From positions 1-64,000 of the forward strand of contig CAZMGM010000006.1 of NCBI GenBank assembly GCA_964565865.1: DNA of 64,000 nucleotides. The letters run 5' to 3'. Under the pieces are notes generated by a model. That model searched no databases. It worked only from the letters and a program-made list of their open reading frames with translations, and had not been told where the DNA came from. A program made the translations under genes and the position numbers. Position 1 is the first letter of the stretch. Every line of letters begins with the position of its first letter. This DNA comes from CBDAPI01 sp964565865. GTDB taxonomy: Bacteria; Acidobacteriota; UBA6911; RPQK01; CBDAPI01. Positions 44,853 through 53,315 of the stretch are shown here, one piece after another.

Positions 44853-45734
44853 ATGAAGAGTAAGGAATTCGTTTTATCAGTAACTGTGATGGTCTTTCTG
44901 AGTGGCTGTGGTGGTTCCTCGAAGGGCAGACGAAGCCTGATCCAGAACAAGGGATCGGACACACTAGTGAACGTTGCCCAGGCCTGGGCAGAGGAGTACA
45001 AGAAGGTTAATCCGAGGGTCGCGGTGGCAGTCACCGGCGGAGGTTCAGGAACCGGAATCTCGGCGATGATCAACGGCACCGTAGACCTGGCCAACTCGAG
45101 CCGAAAGATGAAAACCAGCGAGGTGAAAGCGGCCCAAAAAAATGGAATCAATCCGATTGAGTTCATCGTAGGCTTTGACGCCCTGGCGGTTTATCTTCAT
45201 CCGAATAACCCTATCTTTGAAATGAGTTTCGAACAGCTCAAGGAGATATACGGCGACGGAGGAAGCTTCGAGAACTGGACTCAGCTGGGCGTTGAGATTC
45301 CCGGTTGTTCGACTGGAGAGATCGTTCGGGTGAGCCGGCAGAACAACTCGGGAACCTACATTTATTTTCGGGCGGCGGTGCTGGGTAAGGAAGGCGAGTA
45401 CAAGCTTGGATCACGTGACATGCATGGCTCCAAAGATGTCGTCGACTTGGTTTCGAAGACACCCTGCACTATTGGCTACAGTGGCCTGGCCTATGCGACT
45501 CATGATGTCAAGATTCCCTGTGTCCGCAAGACCGGTGAGGGAGATTGCATCTCCCCGTCCGTAAACTCCGCCATTGACGGGACCTATCCGATCGCACGGC
45601 CCCTGTTCATGTACACGGCGGGAACTCCGCAAGGAAGGGTCAAAGAGTACCTGGATTGGATCCTTAGCCCTGAGGGCCAGTGCATTCTCCAGGAGAAAGG
45701 CTACGCCCCCGTAAATTCCGTTTCCTGCGGCTGA
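44853..45734 (+). CDS. pstS: Phosphate ABC transporter substrate-binding lipoprotein PstS
   Basis: 293 residues. Lipoprotein signal with lipobox LSGC (Cys19), then a PstS fold: NKGSDTLVNVAQAWAEEYKK, TGGGSGTGISAMINGTVDLANSSRKM, the phosphate-binding SRQNNSGTYIYF loop and CTIGYSGLAYA. It captures phosphate in the periplasm for PstCAB. The stop is 23 nt before the PhoU fusion start. Confidence 0.93.
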   Translation: MKSKEFVLSVTVMVFLSGCGGSSKGRRSLIQNKGSDTLVNVAQAWAEEYKKVNPRVAVAVTGGGSGTGISAMINGTVDLANSSRKMKTSEVKAAQKNGINPIEFIVGFDALAVYLHPNNPIFEMSFEQLKEIYGDGGSFENWTQLGVEIPGCSTGEIVRVSRQNNSGTYIYFRAAVLGKEGEYKLGSRDMHGSKDVVDLVSKTPCTIGYSGLAYATHDVKIPCVRKTGEGDCISPSVNSAIDGTYPIARPLFMYTAGTPQGRVKEYLDWILSPEGQCILQEKGYAPVNSVSCG

Positions 45735-45757
45735 CGCCACAGCTGCGTACCACCACT

Positions 45758-46813
45758 ATGACCCATTATGAAGCTAGGCTGGAAGGTGATCTGGTTGCGG
45801 TTCGGGGAGAGATCCGATCCATTGCCGATCTGGTCCGGGACAATCTGAGATCCGCCGCGCAGGCCTTCCAGGCGCATGATAAGGAGTTGGCTGCGGACAC
45901 AATTCTGAGGGATATGCGGGTCAACCGACGCATCCGGAACCTGGATGCAGACTGCCACGCTTTCGTGGCACGACACTGGCCGGGAGCCCGCCACCTGCGG
46001 TTCGTTTCTTCCGTTTTGCGAGTCAGTGTGGCGCTGGAGCGCATTGGTGACTATGCTGCTTCCATCTGCCGGGAGACGGTACAGCTGGAAGAGACCTGTG
46101 CCAAGAATCTTTCTTCTGAAATTAAGGGGCTTCTTCAGGGCTCCGTGCAGCTTTTGGAGGAGTCGATCGCGGTCTTCACGGATCGCCATGGGAAAGCCGC
46201 CCGCTCCGTTGTTGAGCGTGCTGCCAGTATGGGAGGGCGATTCGATCAGGCCTTTGAGGACCTGGCTCGATTTGGAGAGACTGGGGCCAGGGTCCGGGAC
46301 CTGATGGCGATGCTAGTGATTCTCAACCGGGTCAGTAGGGTTCGAGCTCAGGCCAAGAATATTGCGGAAGAGGCACTGTTTGTCCATACCGGGGAGACAA
46401 AAGCCCCCAAAGTCTATGAGATCCTCTTCGTTGATCAGAGGAATGACTTGTTAGGACCTCTGGCACAAGCATGCGCCTTGAAAGCCTTCCCTCAGAGCGG
46501 GCACTACGAAACGGCAGGCGTTGAACCGTCCGCCCGTCTTTCAAGCCTTGTCGAAGAACTGACTGGGAAGCACGGGATCACGCTCGGGACAGCCTCGCCG
46601 CAAGGCCTAGCCGAAATTTCGGATATGGAGAGGTTTCACGTGATTGTCATCCTGGAGCGCCTCCCGGTAGATGACTCGGAACCACCTCCTTTCCACACTG
46701 TTTTAGTGAACTGGAATCTGGATCCAGGCACTGCCCCGGAGAAACTCCTGGAGGAGATCTCCGGGCGCCTCAACACTCTCATGGTAACGATGAGAGGAGA
46801 TCGGGCCAGCTGA
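45758..46813 (+). CDS. PhoU protein fused to a degenerate LMW-phosphatase-like domain
   Basis: 351 residues from ATG 45758. Residues 1-215 are two PhoU three-helix repeats with ERIGDYA (94-100) and RVRAQAKNIAEEA (194-206). Residues about 217-345 resemble low-molecular-weight tyrosine phosphatase/ArsC: ILFVDQRNDLLG (222-233) aligns with the P-loop C-x2-N-x2-R-S, but Cys is Asp226 and Arg is Leu232 (Asn229 kept); ETAGVEPS (251-258) matches the SAG motif; WNLDPGTA (319-326) matches the distal DP region. The domain should be catalytically dead and perhaps binds phosphate or a protein. The stop shares a base with the pstC start. Confidence 0.85.
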   Translation: MTHYEARLEGDLVAVRGEIRSIADLVRDNLRSAAQAFQAHDKELAADTILRDMRVNRRIRNLDADCHAFVARHWPGARHLRFVSSVLRVSVALERIGDYAASICRETVQLEETCAKNLSSEIKGLLQGSVQLLEESIAVFTDRHGKAARSVVERAASMGGRFDQAFEDLARFGETGARVRDLMAMLVILNRVSRVRAQAKNIAEEALFVHTGETKAPKVYEILFVDQRNDLLGPLAQACALKAFPQSGHYETAGVEPSARLSSLVEELTGKHGITLGTASPQGLAEISDMERFHVIVILERLPVDDSEPPPFHTVLVNWNLDPGTAPEKLLEEISGRLNTLMVTMRGDRAS

Positions 46814-47745
46814 TGTCCGGCCGTGCCGCCCCTGCCACCCAGTCCCGCCACCTCCCCGATTCCCGGTCGTTCGACTGGTATGTTGACAAACTGGTTGAGT
46901 GGCTGGTGTTTCTGGGCGGGATCTCGGGCATCCTTTTGATTCTTGGGATCTTTATCTTCATCACCCGGGAAGGGTTGGGCTTTGTGACTGGGCCTTTCAG
47001 CGCTGCGGAATTCTTCGGATCCACTATCTGGCGCCCCACCTCGGAGGCCAATCCCACCTACGGAATCCTGGCCTTGATCGTGGGAACGGCCAGTGTGACA
47101 GGTCTAGCTATGGTGGTCGCGGTGCCCTTTTCGCTGGGAGCTGCCATCTTCATCGCCGAATTTGCCACTGGGAAGCTGAGAGAGTTCTTGAAGGTGTTCG
47201 TCGAGCTGTTAGCAGCCATCCCCTCGGTGGTCTGGGGATTTATAGGTCTGACCATTCTCAATCCTCTGATCATCCGGACCTTTGACGTACCGGTGGGGCT
47301 GGGTATCCTGAACGCCGGGGTCATCCTGGGGCTGATGGCGGCACCCATCATGACTACCATCGCGGAAGATGCGCTCAAGGCGGTCCCCGATACCTATCGC
47401 GAGGCAGCGGAAGCGATGGGGGCCACACGCTGGCAGGTGGTGAGGCGGGTCGTTCTGCCGGCGGCGCGAAACGGCCTGGTGGCGGCTGTTCTGCTGGGCG
47501 TGGGTCGTGCCTTCGGGGAAACCATGGCAGTACTCATGGCCAGCGGCCATTCCATCAATATTCCGACCAGCGTTTTCGATTCAGTTCGGGCGTTGACGGC
47601 CACCATCGCCGCCGAGATGGGAGAAGCGCCCAACGGCTCAGATCACTACCAGGCCCTGTTTACGATCGGCATCTTTCTTTTTCTGATTACATTCACTATC
47701 AACCTCACGGCGGACCTGATTGTGCGGGGTATTCGCAAGCGTTAG
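46813..47745 (+). CDS. pstC: Phosphate ABC transporter permease PstC
   Basis: 310 residues, six membrane helices and a cytoplasmic N-terminus. Features are SLGAAIFIAEF, AAIPSVVWGFIGL, the EAA loop (EAAEAMGATRWQVVRRVVLP, about 197-216) and RAFGETMAVLMASG. It pairs with PstA as the translocation channel. The ATG overlaps the previous stop by one base (translational coupling). Six nucleotides plus spacing separate it from pstA. Confidence 0.95.
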   Translation: MSGRAAPATQSRHLPDSRSFDWYVDKLVEWLVFLGGISGILLILGIFIFITREGLGFVTGPFSAAEFFGSTIWRPTSEANPTYGILALIVGTASVTGLAMVVAVPFSLGAAIFIAEFATGKLREFLKVFVELLAAIPSVVWGFIGLTILNPLIIRTFDVPVGLGILNAGVILGLMAAPIMTTIAEDALKAVPDTYREAAEAMGATRWQVVRRVVLPAARNGLVAAVLLGVGRAFGETMAVLMASGHSINIPTSVFDSVRALTATIAAEMGEAPNGSDHYQALFTIGIFLFLITFTINLTADLIVRGIRKR

Positions 47746-47753
47746 TAACAGCC

Positions 47754-48623
47754 ATGTTCGAAGCTACGGAACTAAACCGGAAGAATCAGAAACGCGAGGG
47801 TCTAGTCCGCATGCTGTTCTTGCTCATGACGGTCCTGTTGATTCTTCCCGTCGTCTTGATTCTGGGACTGCTAGTTATCCGGGGCGGGGGAGTTATCTCT
47901 TGGGAGTTTCTCTTCACCGATCCTCGCGACGGAATGACGGCCGGAGGCATTTTCCCCGCTCTGGTTGGAACCATATGGCTGGTCAGTGTCGCGCTACTGG
48001 CATCCGTTCCGATCGGCGTTGCGGCAGCTCTTTACCTGAGCGAATACGCTCCGGACAACTGGCTCACGCGGCTCATCAACCTGGCCATCATCAACCTGGC
48101 CGGGGTTCCCTCGATTGTTCACGCGCTTTTCGGTCTGGGGGCTTTTGTCCTCTTTGCCCGGCTTGGAACCTGCATTCTGGCTGCCAGCCTGACCCTGGCC
48201 GTAATGACGCTCCCGGTGGTCATTGTGGCTACCCGGGAGTCGCTGCAGGCGGTTCCCCAGGCTTTTCGGGAAGCCTGCTGGAACATGGGAGCGACCCGCT
48301 GGCAGACGATTCGAAAGGTCGTGCTGCCCAATTCATTCAGCGGCATTTTGACGGGCGTCATCCTGGAGGTCTCCCGGACAGCCGGAGAGACGGCTCCCAT
48401 CATGTTCACGGGAGCGGCAACCTTTCTGCCCTTCCTGCCCCAGGGCGTGTTTGATCAGACTATGGCTCTTTCCCTTCACCTGTTTGTAATCTCCACTCAG
48501 GTGCCAGGTGTCCCCGAAGAATACCCATTCGGGGTTGCTCTGGTTCTGATCGGGGTTGTGCTGCTGATGAACGCCACCTCCATCGCTTTTCGCGCCTATC
48601 TGCGGAGCCGCAAGAAATGGTAG
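47754..48623 (+). CDS. pstA: Phosphate ABC transporter permease PstA
   Basis: 289 residues, six helices. PIGVAAALYLSEYAPDN, NLAGVPSIVHALFGLGAFVL, the EAA loop (EACWNMGATRWQTIRKVVLP, about 179-198) and SRTAGETAPIMFTGAAT are all typical of PstA. It partners PstC. Its end overlaps the pstB1 start by 7 nt. Confidence 0.95.
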   Translation: MFEATELNRKNQKREGLVRMLFLLMTVLLILPVVLILGLLVIRGGGVISWEFLFTDPRDGMTAGGIFPALVGTIWLVSVALLASVPIGVAAALYLSEYAPDNWLTRLINLAIINLAGVPSIVHALFGLGAFVLFARLGTCILAASLTLAVMTLPVVIVATRESLQAVPQAFREACWNMGATRWQTIRKVVLPNSFSGILTGVILEVSRTAGETAPIMFTGAATFLPFLPQGVFDQTMALSLHLFVISTQVPGVPEEYPFGVALVLIGVVLLMNATSIAFRAYLRSRKKW

Positions 48624-49417
48624 AGAAGCGTGATCTTCAGCCCCACGTGGTCGACCAGCGAGGGCAACCTATTATTGAGGTCGATGACCTGGTCATCTCC
48701 TATGGAGGGGAGCCAGCCCTGGAGCATGTGACCCTGGAAGTTCGAGAGCACGAGATTTTTGGAATCATCGGGCCCGCCAACGCCGGCAAGACATCCTTCC
48801 TGAAGGCTCTCAACCGAATGGACCTGTTCGTCCCGGGGATGAATGTGACGGGACACATCAGGTTCAAAGGCACGGATGTACGCCGCTGGAAGAACGTCTA
48901 TGCCTTGAGACGTCGAATGGGGGTCGTTTTCCCTCTCCCGGTCGGACTGCCCATGAGCATTTATGACAACGTGGCCCTGGCGCCCCGGCTGGCCGGGGTT
49001 CGCAAGAAGTCGGAGCACGACGCAATCGTGGAACGATGCCTGACGCGCGTCGCCCTCTGGGAGGAGGTGAAAGACCGGCTCGACTCTCTGGGCAGCCTCC
49101 TTTCGGGAGGACAGCAGCAGCGGCTTACCATCGCCAGAGCCCTTTCCCAGGATCCCGAGTTGCTGTTGCTGGACGAATTTTCGATCGCCGTGGATCCGGT
49201 CACAACCATGAGAATCGAGGACATTCTCCGAGACCTTTGTCGTGAGATGACCATCATTCTGGTGACGAATCTGGTCCAGCAGGCAAGGCGTCTGGCGCAC
49301 CGAACGGCCTTTTTTCTGACCGGCCAGTGTGTGGAGATCGGTCCTACCGAAGACTTCTTTACGGGCAGGGTTCAGGATCAGCGGTCCCGAGATTTCGTGG
49401 AGGGTAAGTTTGGATAG
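48617..49417 (+). CDS. Phosphate ABC transporter ATPase PstB1, Q- and H-loop defective
   Basis: 266 residues of PstB type. Walker A GPANAGKTS (52-60), signature LSGGQQQR (162-169) and Walker B LLLLDE (182-187) are intact. The Q-loop Gln is Pro106 (VVFPLP where PstB has VFQKP) and the switch His is Asn218 (LVTNLVQQ where PstB has IVTHNMQQ). The D-loop is SIAVDP rather than SALDP. As a homodimer it should be impaired. With the next protein, whose signature is lost, it can build one functional composite site (see findings). Overlaps pstA and pstB2. Confidence 0.9.
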   Translation: MVEKRDLQPHVVDQRGQPIIEVDDLVISYGGEPALEHVTLEVREHEIFGIIGPANAGKTSFLKALNRMDLFVPGMNVTGHIRFKGTDVRRWKNVYALRRRMGVVFPLPVGLPMSIYDNVALAPRLAGVRKKSEHDAIVERCLTRVALWEEVKDRLDSLGSLLSGGQQQRLTIARALSQDPELLLLDEFSIAVDPVTTMRIEDILRDLCREMTIILVTNLVQQARRLAHRTAFFLTGQCVEIGPTEDFFTGRVQDQRSRDFVEGKFG

Positions 49418-50186
49418 GCTCCAGGAAATTGCCATCGAAACAGAAAGTGTGAATCTCTGGTACGGAGATTTTCAGGCCTTGTTCGACGTAGACCTGGAGA
49501 TCGAGAAGGGGATCATTACGTCTCTGATCGGACCCTCCGGATGTGGCAAGAGCACCCTGCTGCGGGCCGTGAATCGAATCAACGAGCGACTGGGTTATGT
49601 TAAGACTACGGGCCGGATCCGGGTCCTCGGGCAGGACGTTTACGCCCCGGATGTCGAACTGATTCAGGTTCGAAAACAGGTGGGGATGGTGTTTCAGCGC
49701 CCCAATCCGCTTCCCCTGTCGATTCGCGAAAACGTGCTCTTTGGATACCGGCTGCACGATCCGGATCAACAGCTCTCCAAAACTGAGAGGGAGGAGATTG
49801 TAGAGGGATCGCTGCGCCAGGTCCTGCTCTGGGACACTGTCAAGGATCACCTTGACCGGGCAGCCACAGCGCTCTCCCTGGAGCAACAGCAGAAGCTGTG
49901 TATTGCCCGGCTGCTGCCGGTGAAGCCCTCCGTGCTGCTCATGGACGAGCCCTGCTCTGCCCTGGATCCGGCAGCCACCTCGGCGGTTGAGGAGCTACTC
50001 TGGGAGCTGCAGGGGCAGTACACCATCCTGATCGTGACCCACAACATGGCGCAGGCTCGGCGGACCAGTGACGAGTGCATATTCATGCTCCTGGGCAAGG
50101 TGATCGAGCACAGCGACACGGCTGAAATGTTCGTCACGCCCCGTCAGCAGGAGACAGCGGACTACATTGAGGGGAGGTACGGGTAG
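49410..50186 (+). CDS. Phosphate ABC transporter ATPase PstB2, signature-motif defective
   Basis: 258 residues from a TTG at 49410, chosen because GGAGGG lies 5 nt upstream; it overlaps pstB1 by 8 nt. Walker A GPSGCGKST (41-49), Q-loop Gln96 (VFQRPNP), Walker B LLMDE (176-180), D-loop SALDP and the switch His211 (VTHNM) are consensus. The signature is LSLEQQQK (155-162) instead of LSGGQQQR. The C-terminal ADYIEGRYG is typical of PstB. It complements PstB1: all losses fall in one of the two ATP sites of a PstB1-PstB2 dimer. The last gene of the phosphate cluster. Confidence 0.92.
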   Translation: MDRLQEIAIETESVNLWYGDFQALFDVDLEIEKGIITSLIGPSGCGKSTLLRAVNRINERLGYVKTTGRIRVLGQDVYAPDVELIQVRKQVGMVFQRPNPLPLSIRENVLFGYRLHDPDQQLSKTEREEIVEGSLRQVLLWDTVKDHLDRAATALSLEQQQKLCIARLLPVKPSVLLMDEPCSALDPAATSAVEELLWELQGQYTILIVTHNMAQARRTSDECIFMLLGKVIEHSDTAEMFVTPRQQETADYIEGRYG

Positions 50187-50503
50187 GGAGAGAGACCGGA
50201 TATCATTGAGGAGAGATTACAGCGGTTCATGACTTCCACAAAAATGTGGGTGGGCGTGTTCCGAGGGGTGACCCAGCGGGACTTGGTGCTGAGAGTTCCG
50301 CCAGCCGGTTAGTGGTTCTGGGAAAAGGCCCACGCATCGGCTCCATTATCCTTTTTCAGGTTACGACATTGCCATTCTCGTCCTCATCCCGAGTCTCTGT
50401 CGCCCCCTCAGGATTCTAGGAGGGACCGGGGGGTCATTTTCTGCGGCCTTTATTGGTCGGTTATATACTACAGGCCGCTCTATGAGCCGCCGCAGTCTCC
50501 GAA

Positions 50504-50607
50504 GGGAAGGACAGAGGCTCCCCGAGGCCGGCTGGCCCCCGGGGAGCAAGCGAATGATTTATGCCGAGTCCCCAAAGTGGGCAACAGAAAACACCGGAAG
50601 CCTTCCC
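50504..50607. ncRNA. Unassigned structured element upstream of fmdB-purD-purE
   Basis: GGGAAGG (50504-50510) pairs with CCTTCCC (50601-50607), enclosing a strong hairpin GCTCCCCG (50517-50524)/CGGGGAGC (50540-50547) with inner GGCC/GGCC (50526-50529/50534-50537), plus a CCCC-AAAG-TGGG mini hairpin (50570-50581). It lies upstream of the fmdB promoter, so it is not in its leader; it could be an independent small RNA (6S-like position was considered). ZTP, GEMM and RNase P motifs were not matched. Confidence 0.3.
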
Positions 50608-50637
50608 AACTCCCCCTGGAGGCAGGATGCGCTCTTC

Positions 50638-50667
50638 TTGACAACATTAAAAAGCAGATCTTATATT
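50638..50667 (+). promoter_or_regulatory. Sigma70-type promoter of fmdB-purD-purE
   Basis: TTGACA (50638-50643), 18-nt spacer, TATATT (50662-50667), leaving a leader of about 16 nt before the fmdB ATG. The -35 box is perfect. Confidence 0.7.
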
Positions 50668-50689
50668 TCCAGCGTGCTCGAGAGACCCA

Positions 50690-50998
50690 ATGCCATTGTA
50701 CGAATATGAGTGTCAGATTTGCGGCCGGCGTCTGGAAATCATCCAGAAGTTCTCGGACGATCCGCTGACCGAGTGTCCGAAATGTTGTGGTGCGCTAGAA
50801 AAGGTTCTATCGGCTCCCGCCGTTCACTTCAAAGGGAGTGGCTGGTACATTACAGACTACGCCCGCAAGAACGATGACAAGAAGAAGCCGACTGAGTCCT
50901 CCGGCTCGGAGAAGGCCGAAAAACCAGATTCTTCCGGGGAAAAGGGAGAAAAGAAACCAGCCAAATCATCCCAGAAGGACAAGAACTCTAGCCAATAG
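50690..50998 (+). CDS. FmdB family zinc-ribbon protein
   Basis: 102 residues. The N-terminal FmdB zinc ribbon (MPLYEYECQICGRRLEIIQKF, CPKC) has Cys8-x2-Cys11 and Cys29-x2-Cys32; then KVLSAPAVHFKGSGWYITDYA, and a Lys/Ser/Glu low-complexity tail (about 60-102). A putative regulatory protein; function unclear. It precedes purD by 18 nt and may share its promoter. Confidence 0.9.
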   Translation: MPLYEYECQICGRRLEIIQKFSDDPLTECPKCCGALEKVLSAPAVHFKGSGWYITDYARKNDDKKKPTESSGSEKAEKPDSSGEKGEKKPAKSSQKDKNSSQ

Positions 50999-51016
50999 AT
51001 TTCCGCGGGATTTGAT

Positions 51017-52318
51017 GTGAAAGTTCTGATTGTTGGTTCGGGAGGCCGTGAGCACACTCTGGCCTGGAAAATCCAGCAGAGCCCCCACCTTACAAAACTC
51101 TACTGTGCTCCGGGGAACCCCGGAACAGCAAAGCTGGGTCAGAATGTTCCCGTCTCGGCCTCTGACATAGAGGGCCTGCTCCAATTTGCCCGCCATGGGC
51201 AGATCGACCTGACGGTGGTCGGTCCCGAGGCCCCTCTGGTGGGCGGTATCGTCGACCGGTTTGAGGCTGCGGGGCTCAGGGTGGTGGGCCCAAGCAAGGG
51301 TGCGGCTCGGCTCGAAGGTAGCAAGGTGTTTGCCAAGGATTTCATGCAGCGCCACGGGGTGCCCACCGCGCGATATCAGACTTACCAGGAGGCAGGAACG
51401 GCCGGTCAGGCCCTGCGCCGCGGCGACTACGAATTTCCGGTTGTGATCAAGGCGGACGGGCTGGCCGCGGGAAAGGGCGTCCTGATCTGCCAGGACCTGG
51501 CCCAGAGTCTGGCCGCCATCCGTCTGGTCATGGAGGAGAGAAAGTTTGGAGAAGCCGGGGACCGGGTCGTGGTTGAAGAGTTTCTGGAGGGAGAGGAACT
51601 CTCCTTCATGGTCTTCACCGATGGAAACCGGATTCTTCCCATGGTGCCATCTCAGGATCACAAAGCTATCTATGACGGCGACAAGGGACCCAACACTGGG
51701 GGCATGGGCGCCTATTCAGTGGACTGGATCCTCCGTCCGGATATACGACAGCAGGTAATGGACGACGTCATCGAGACTACCATTTGGGGTATGGCATCGG
51801 AGGGTCATCCCTTTTCAGGTGTTCTCTATGCGGGTCTGATGCTGACCACTGACGGTCCCAGGGTCCTGGAGTTTAACGTTCGTTTCGGGGATCCGGAAAC
51901 TCAGGTGCTGCTGCCCCGCTTGGACAGTGATTTGCTGGAGATATTCTGGTCCATTGCTCAGCGTGAGGTGGATCTGGCGGAAGTGAAATGGAGGGAAGAT
52001 GCCACGGTATGTGTAGTGCTAGCCGCCTCCGGGTATCCGGGCTCCTATGAGAACGGAATTCCGATCCACGGCATCGAGCAGGCCGCTGCCGCATCGAAAA
52101 CCGAAGTCTTCCATGCCGGTACCGCCATGCAGGACGATGTACTGGTGAACAGTGGGGGGCGAGTGCTGGGTGTGTCCAGCAGGGCCCCGAATCTAGAGCA
52201 AGCCATAGACCAGGCGTATCAGGGAGCGGAGAAGATCGAATTCGAGGGGAAGTATTACCGACGGGACATTGGAGCCAAGGGTCTAATCAAGGTAAAGAAG
52301 ATAAAGGAGATGTCATGA
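51017..52318 (+). CDS. purD: Phosphoribosylamine-glycine ligase
   Basis: 433 residues, GTG start. Second step of purine synthesis. The ATP-grasp fold is seen: MKVLIVGSGGREHTLAW, the SKVFAKDFMQRHGVPTA and FPVVIKADGLAAGKGV motifs, and EFNVRFGDPETQVLLPRL at the metal site. Length is normal (E. coli 429). The stop overlaps purE by 4 nt (ATGA). Confidence 0.97.
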   Translation: MKVLIVGSGGREHTLAWKIQQSPHLTKLYCAPGNPGTAKLGQNVPVSASDIEGLLQFARHGQIDLTVVGPEAPLVGGIVDRFEAAGLRVVGPSKGAARLEGSKVFAKDFMQRHGVPTARYQTYQEAGTAGQALRRGDYEFPVVIKADGLAAGKGVLICQDLAQSLAAIRLVMEERKFGEAGDRVVVEEFLEGEELSFMVFTDGNRILPMVPSQDHKAIYDGDKGPNTGGMGAYSVDWILRPDIRQQVMDDVIETTIWGMASEGHPFSGVLYAGLMLTTDGPRVLEFNVRFGDPETQVLLPRLDSDLLEIFWSIAQREVDLAEVKWREDATVCVVLAASGYPGSYENGIPIHGIEQAAAASKTEVFHAGTAMQDDVLVNSGGRVLGVSSRAPNLEQAIDQAYQGAEKIEFEGKYYRRDIGAKGLIKVKKIKEMS

Positions 52319-52800
52319 GCCAGCCCAAGGTGGGAATCCTGATGGGGAGTCCCTCGGACGCAGAGGTCATGCGAGCTGCGGCAAAAATTCTGGAAGAGTT
52401 CGACGTTCCCTACGAGATGAAGGTTCTTTCCGCCCATCGGATTCCGGACAAAACGGCCGAGTATGCCCGTTCAGCCGAGGAGCGCGGCATCCAGGTCCTG
52501 ATTGGAGGCGCTGGGATGGCCGCCCACCTGGCCGGCACTCTGGCTGCCCACTCGATTCTGCCGGTCATCGGCGTCCCCATCGGGGGGGGCACCCTAGGGG
52601 GCATGGACGCGCTTCTGGCTACGGTTCAGATGCCCGGAGGCATCCCGGTCGCCACCGTCTCGATCGGAAAGGCGGGAGGCAAGAATGCGGGCCTGTTAGC
52701 CGTTCAGATTCTCAGCCGGAGCGAGCCTGATCTGGTCGACAAACTGCACGAATACAGACGGGCGATGCGAGAAAAGATCGAAGGTGCTCGGCTGGACTAG
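52315..52800 (+). CDS. purE: N5-carboxyaminoimidazole ribonucleotide mutase
   Basis: 161 residues; GILMGSPSDAEVM (about 7-19) at the phosphate site, SAHRIPDKTAEYA and GIQVLIGGAGMAAHLAGTLAAHS are class I PurE signatures. It moves the carboxylate of N5-CAIR to C4. purK is not adjacent. Overlaps purD. Confidence 0.97.
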   Translation: MSQPKVGILMGSPSDAEVMRAAAKILEEFDVPYEMKVLSAHRIPDKTAEYARSAEERGIQVLIGGAGMAAHLAGTLAAHSILPVIGVPIGGGTLGGMDALLATVQMPGGIPVATVSIGKAGGKNAGLLAVQILSRSEPDLVDKLHEYRRAMREKIEGARLD

Positions 52801-52829
52801 CGCTCGTTTGAACTCGTGCCGCCATGAGT

Positions 52830-52900
52830 CGCGAGTTCCTGGTTCCGAGTTCTTTGATTCATGTTAACTGTCAACGATAAGTCTTCAAGCAGTATTCAGG
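52830..52900. repeat. Intergenic word tract after purE
   Basis: CGAGTTCCTGGTTCCGAGTTC and TTAACTGTCAACG belong to the recurring intergenic vocabulary. Confidence 0.5.
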
Positions 52901-52910
52901 AAACAAAAAA

Positions 52911-53291
52911 CTACACATTTCCCTCCAGCATGACCACCGCCACGGCGTAGGCCCGGGCGTGGGTGATGGTGAGGAAGATAGTGGAGGCGTCCAGCGAGTC
53001 AAAAACCTCACGGGCCCTACCATGAAAGTGAAGGAGCGGCTTGCCGGAAGGTTCGGAGCTGACCTCTACATCCCGCCACCGGATCCCCTCGGCCCAGCCG
53101 GTTCCGAGGGCCTTGAGAGCCGCTTCTTTGGCGGCAAAGCGGCCGGCAAAATGCTGGTACTGATTCTTACGCCCCGTACAATACTCGGCTTCTGGCCTGG
53201 TGAAGACTCGTCGAATCATGGCCGGCTGGTCCTCGAGGGCCTTCCGGATCCTCTCTACCTCCACGATGTCTACGCCGAGTCCGACAACCAT
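52911..53291 (-). CDS. acpS: Holo-[acyl-carrier-protein] synthase
   Basis: 126 residues; GLGVDIVEVERI (5-16) with the Mg ligand Asp and FAAKEAALKALGTG (about 52-65) with the second Glu are the phosphopantetheinyl-transferase signatures. It transfers 4'-phosphopantetheine from CoA to apo-ACP. It is convergent with purE and divergent from pgeF. Confidence 0.95.
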   Translation of the reverse strand: MVVGLGVDIVEVERIRKALEDQPAMIRRVFTRPEAEYCTGRKNQYQHFAGRFAAKEAALKALGTGWAEGIRWRDVEVSSEPSGKPLLHFHGRAREVFDSLDASTIFLTITHARAYAVAVVMLEGNV

Positions 53292-53315
53292 GGACTGTTA
53301 TGTTAGCCTCCACCT

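Larger units (their letters stand above)
50187..50689. other. Intergenic region between pstB2 and fmdB
   Basis: About 500 nt. It contains the structured element and promoter described separately; elsewhere nothing is recognised. No terminator was seen directly after pstB2. Confidence 0.5.

Noticed and set aside
48596..49435. 279-codon minus-strand open frame opposite pstB1
   Set aside because: Shadow of PstB1, which has intact Walker A, signature and Walker B motifs.
50504..50607. ZTP riboswitch or RNase P RNA
   Set aside because: CCGGGGAGC and ACAGAAAACACCGG fragments recall these RNAs, but the other conserved cores are missing and the element lies upstream of the promoter.
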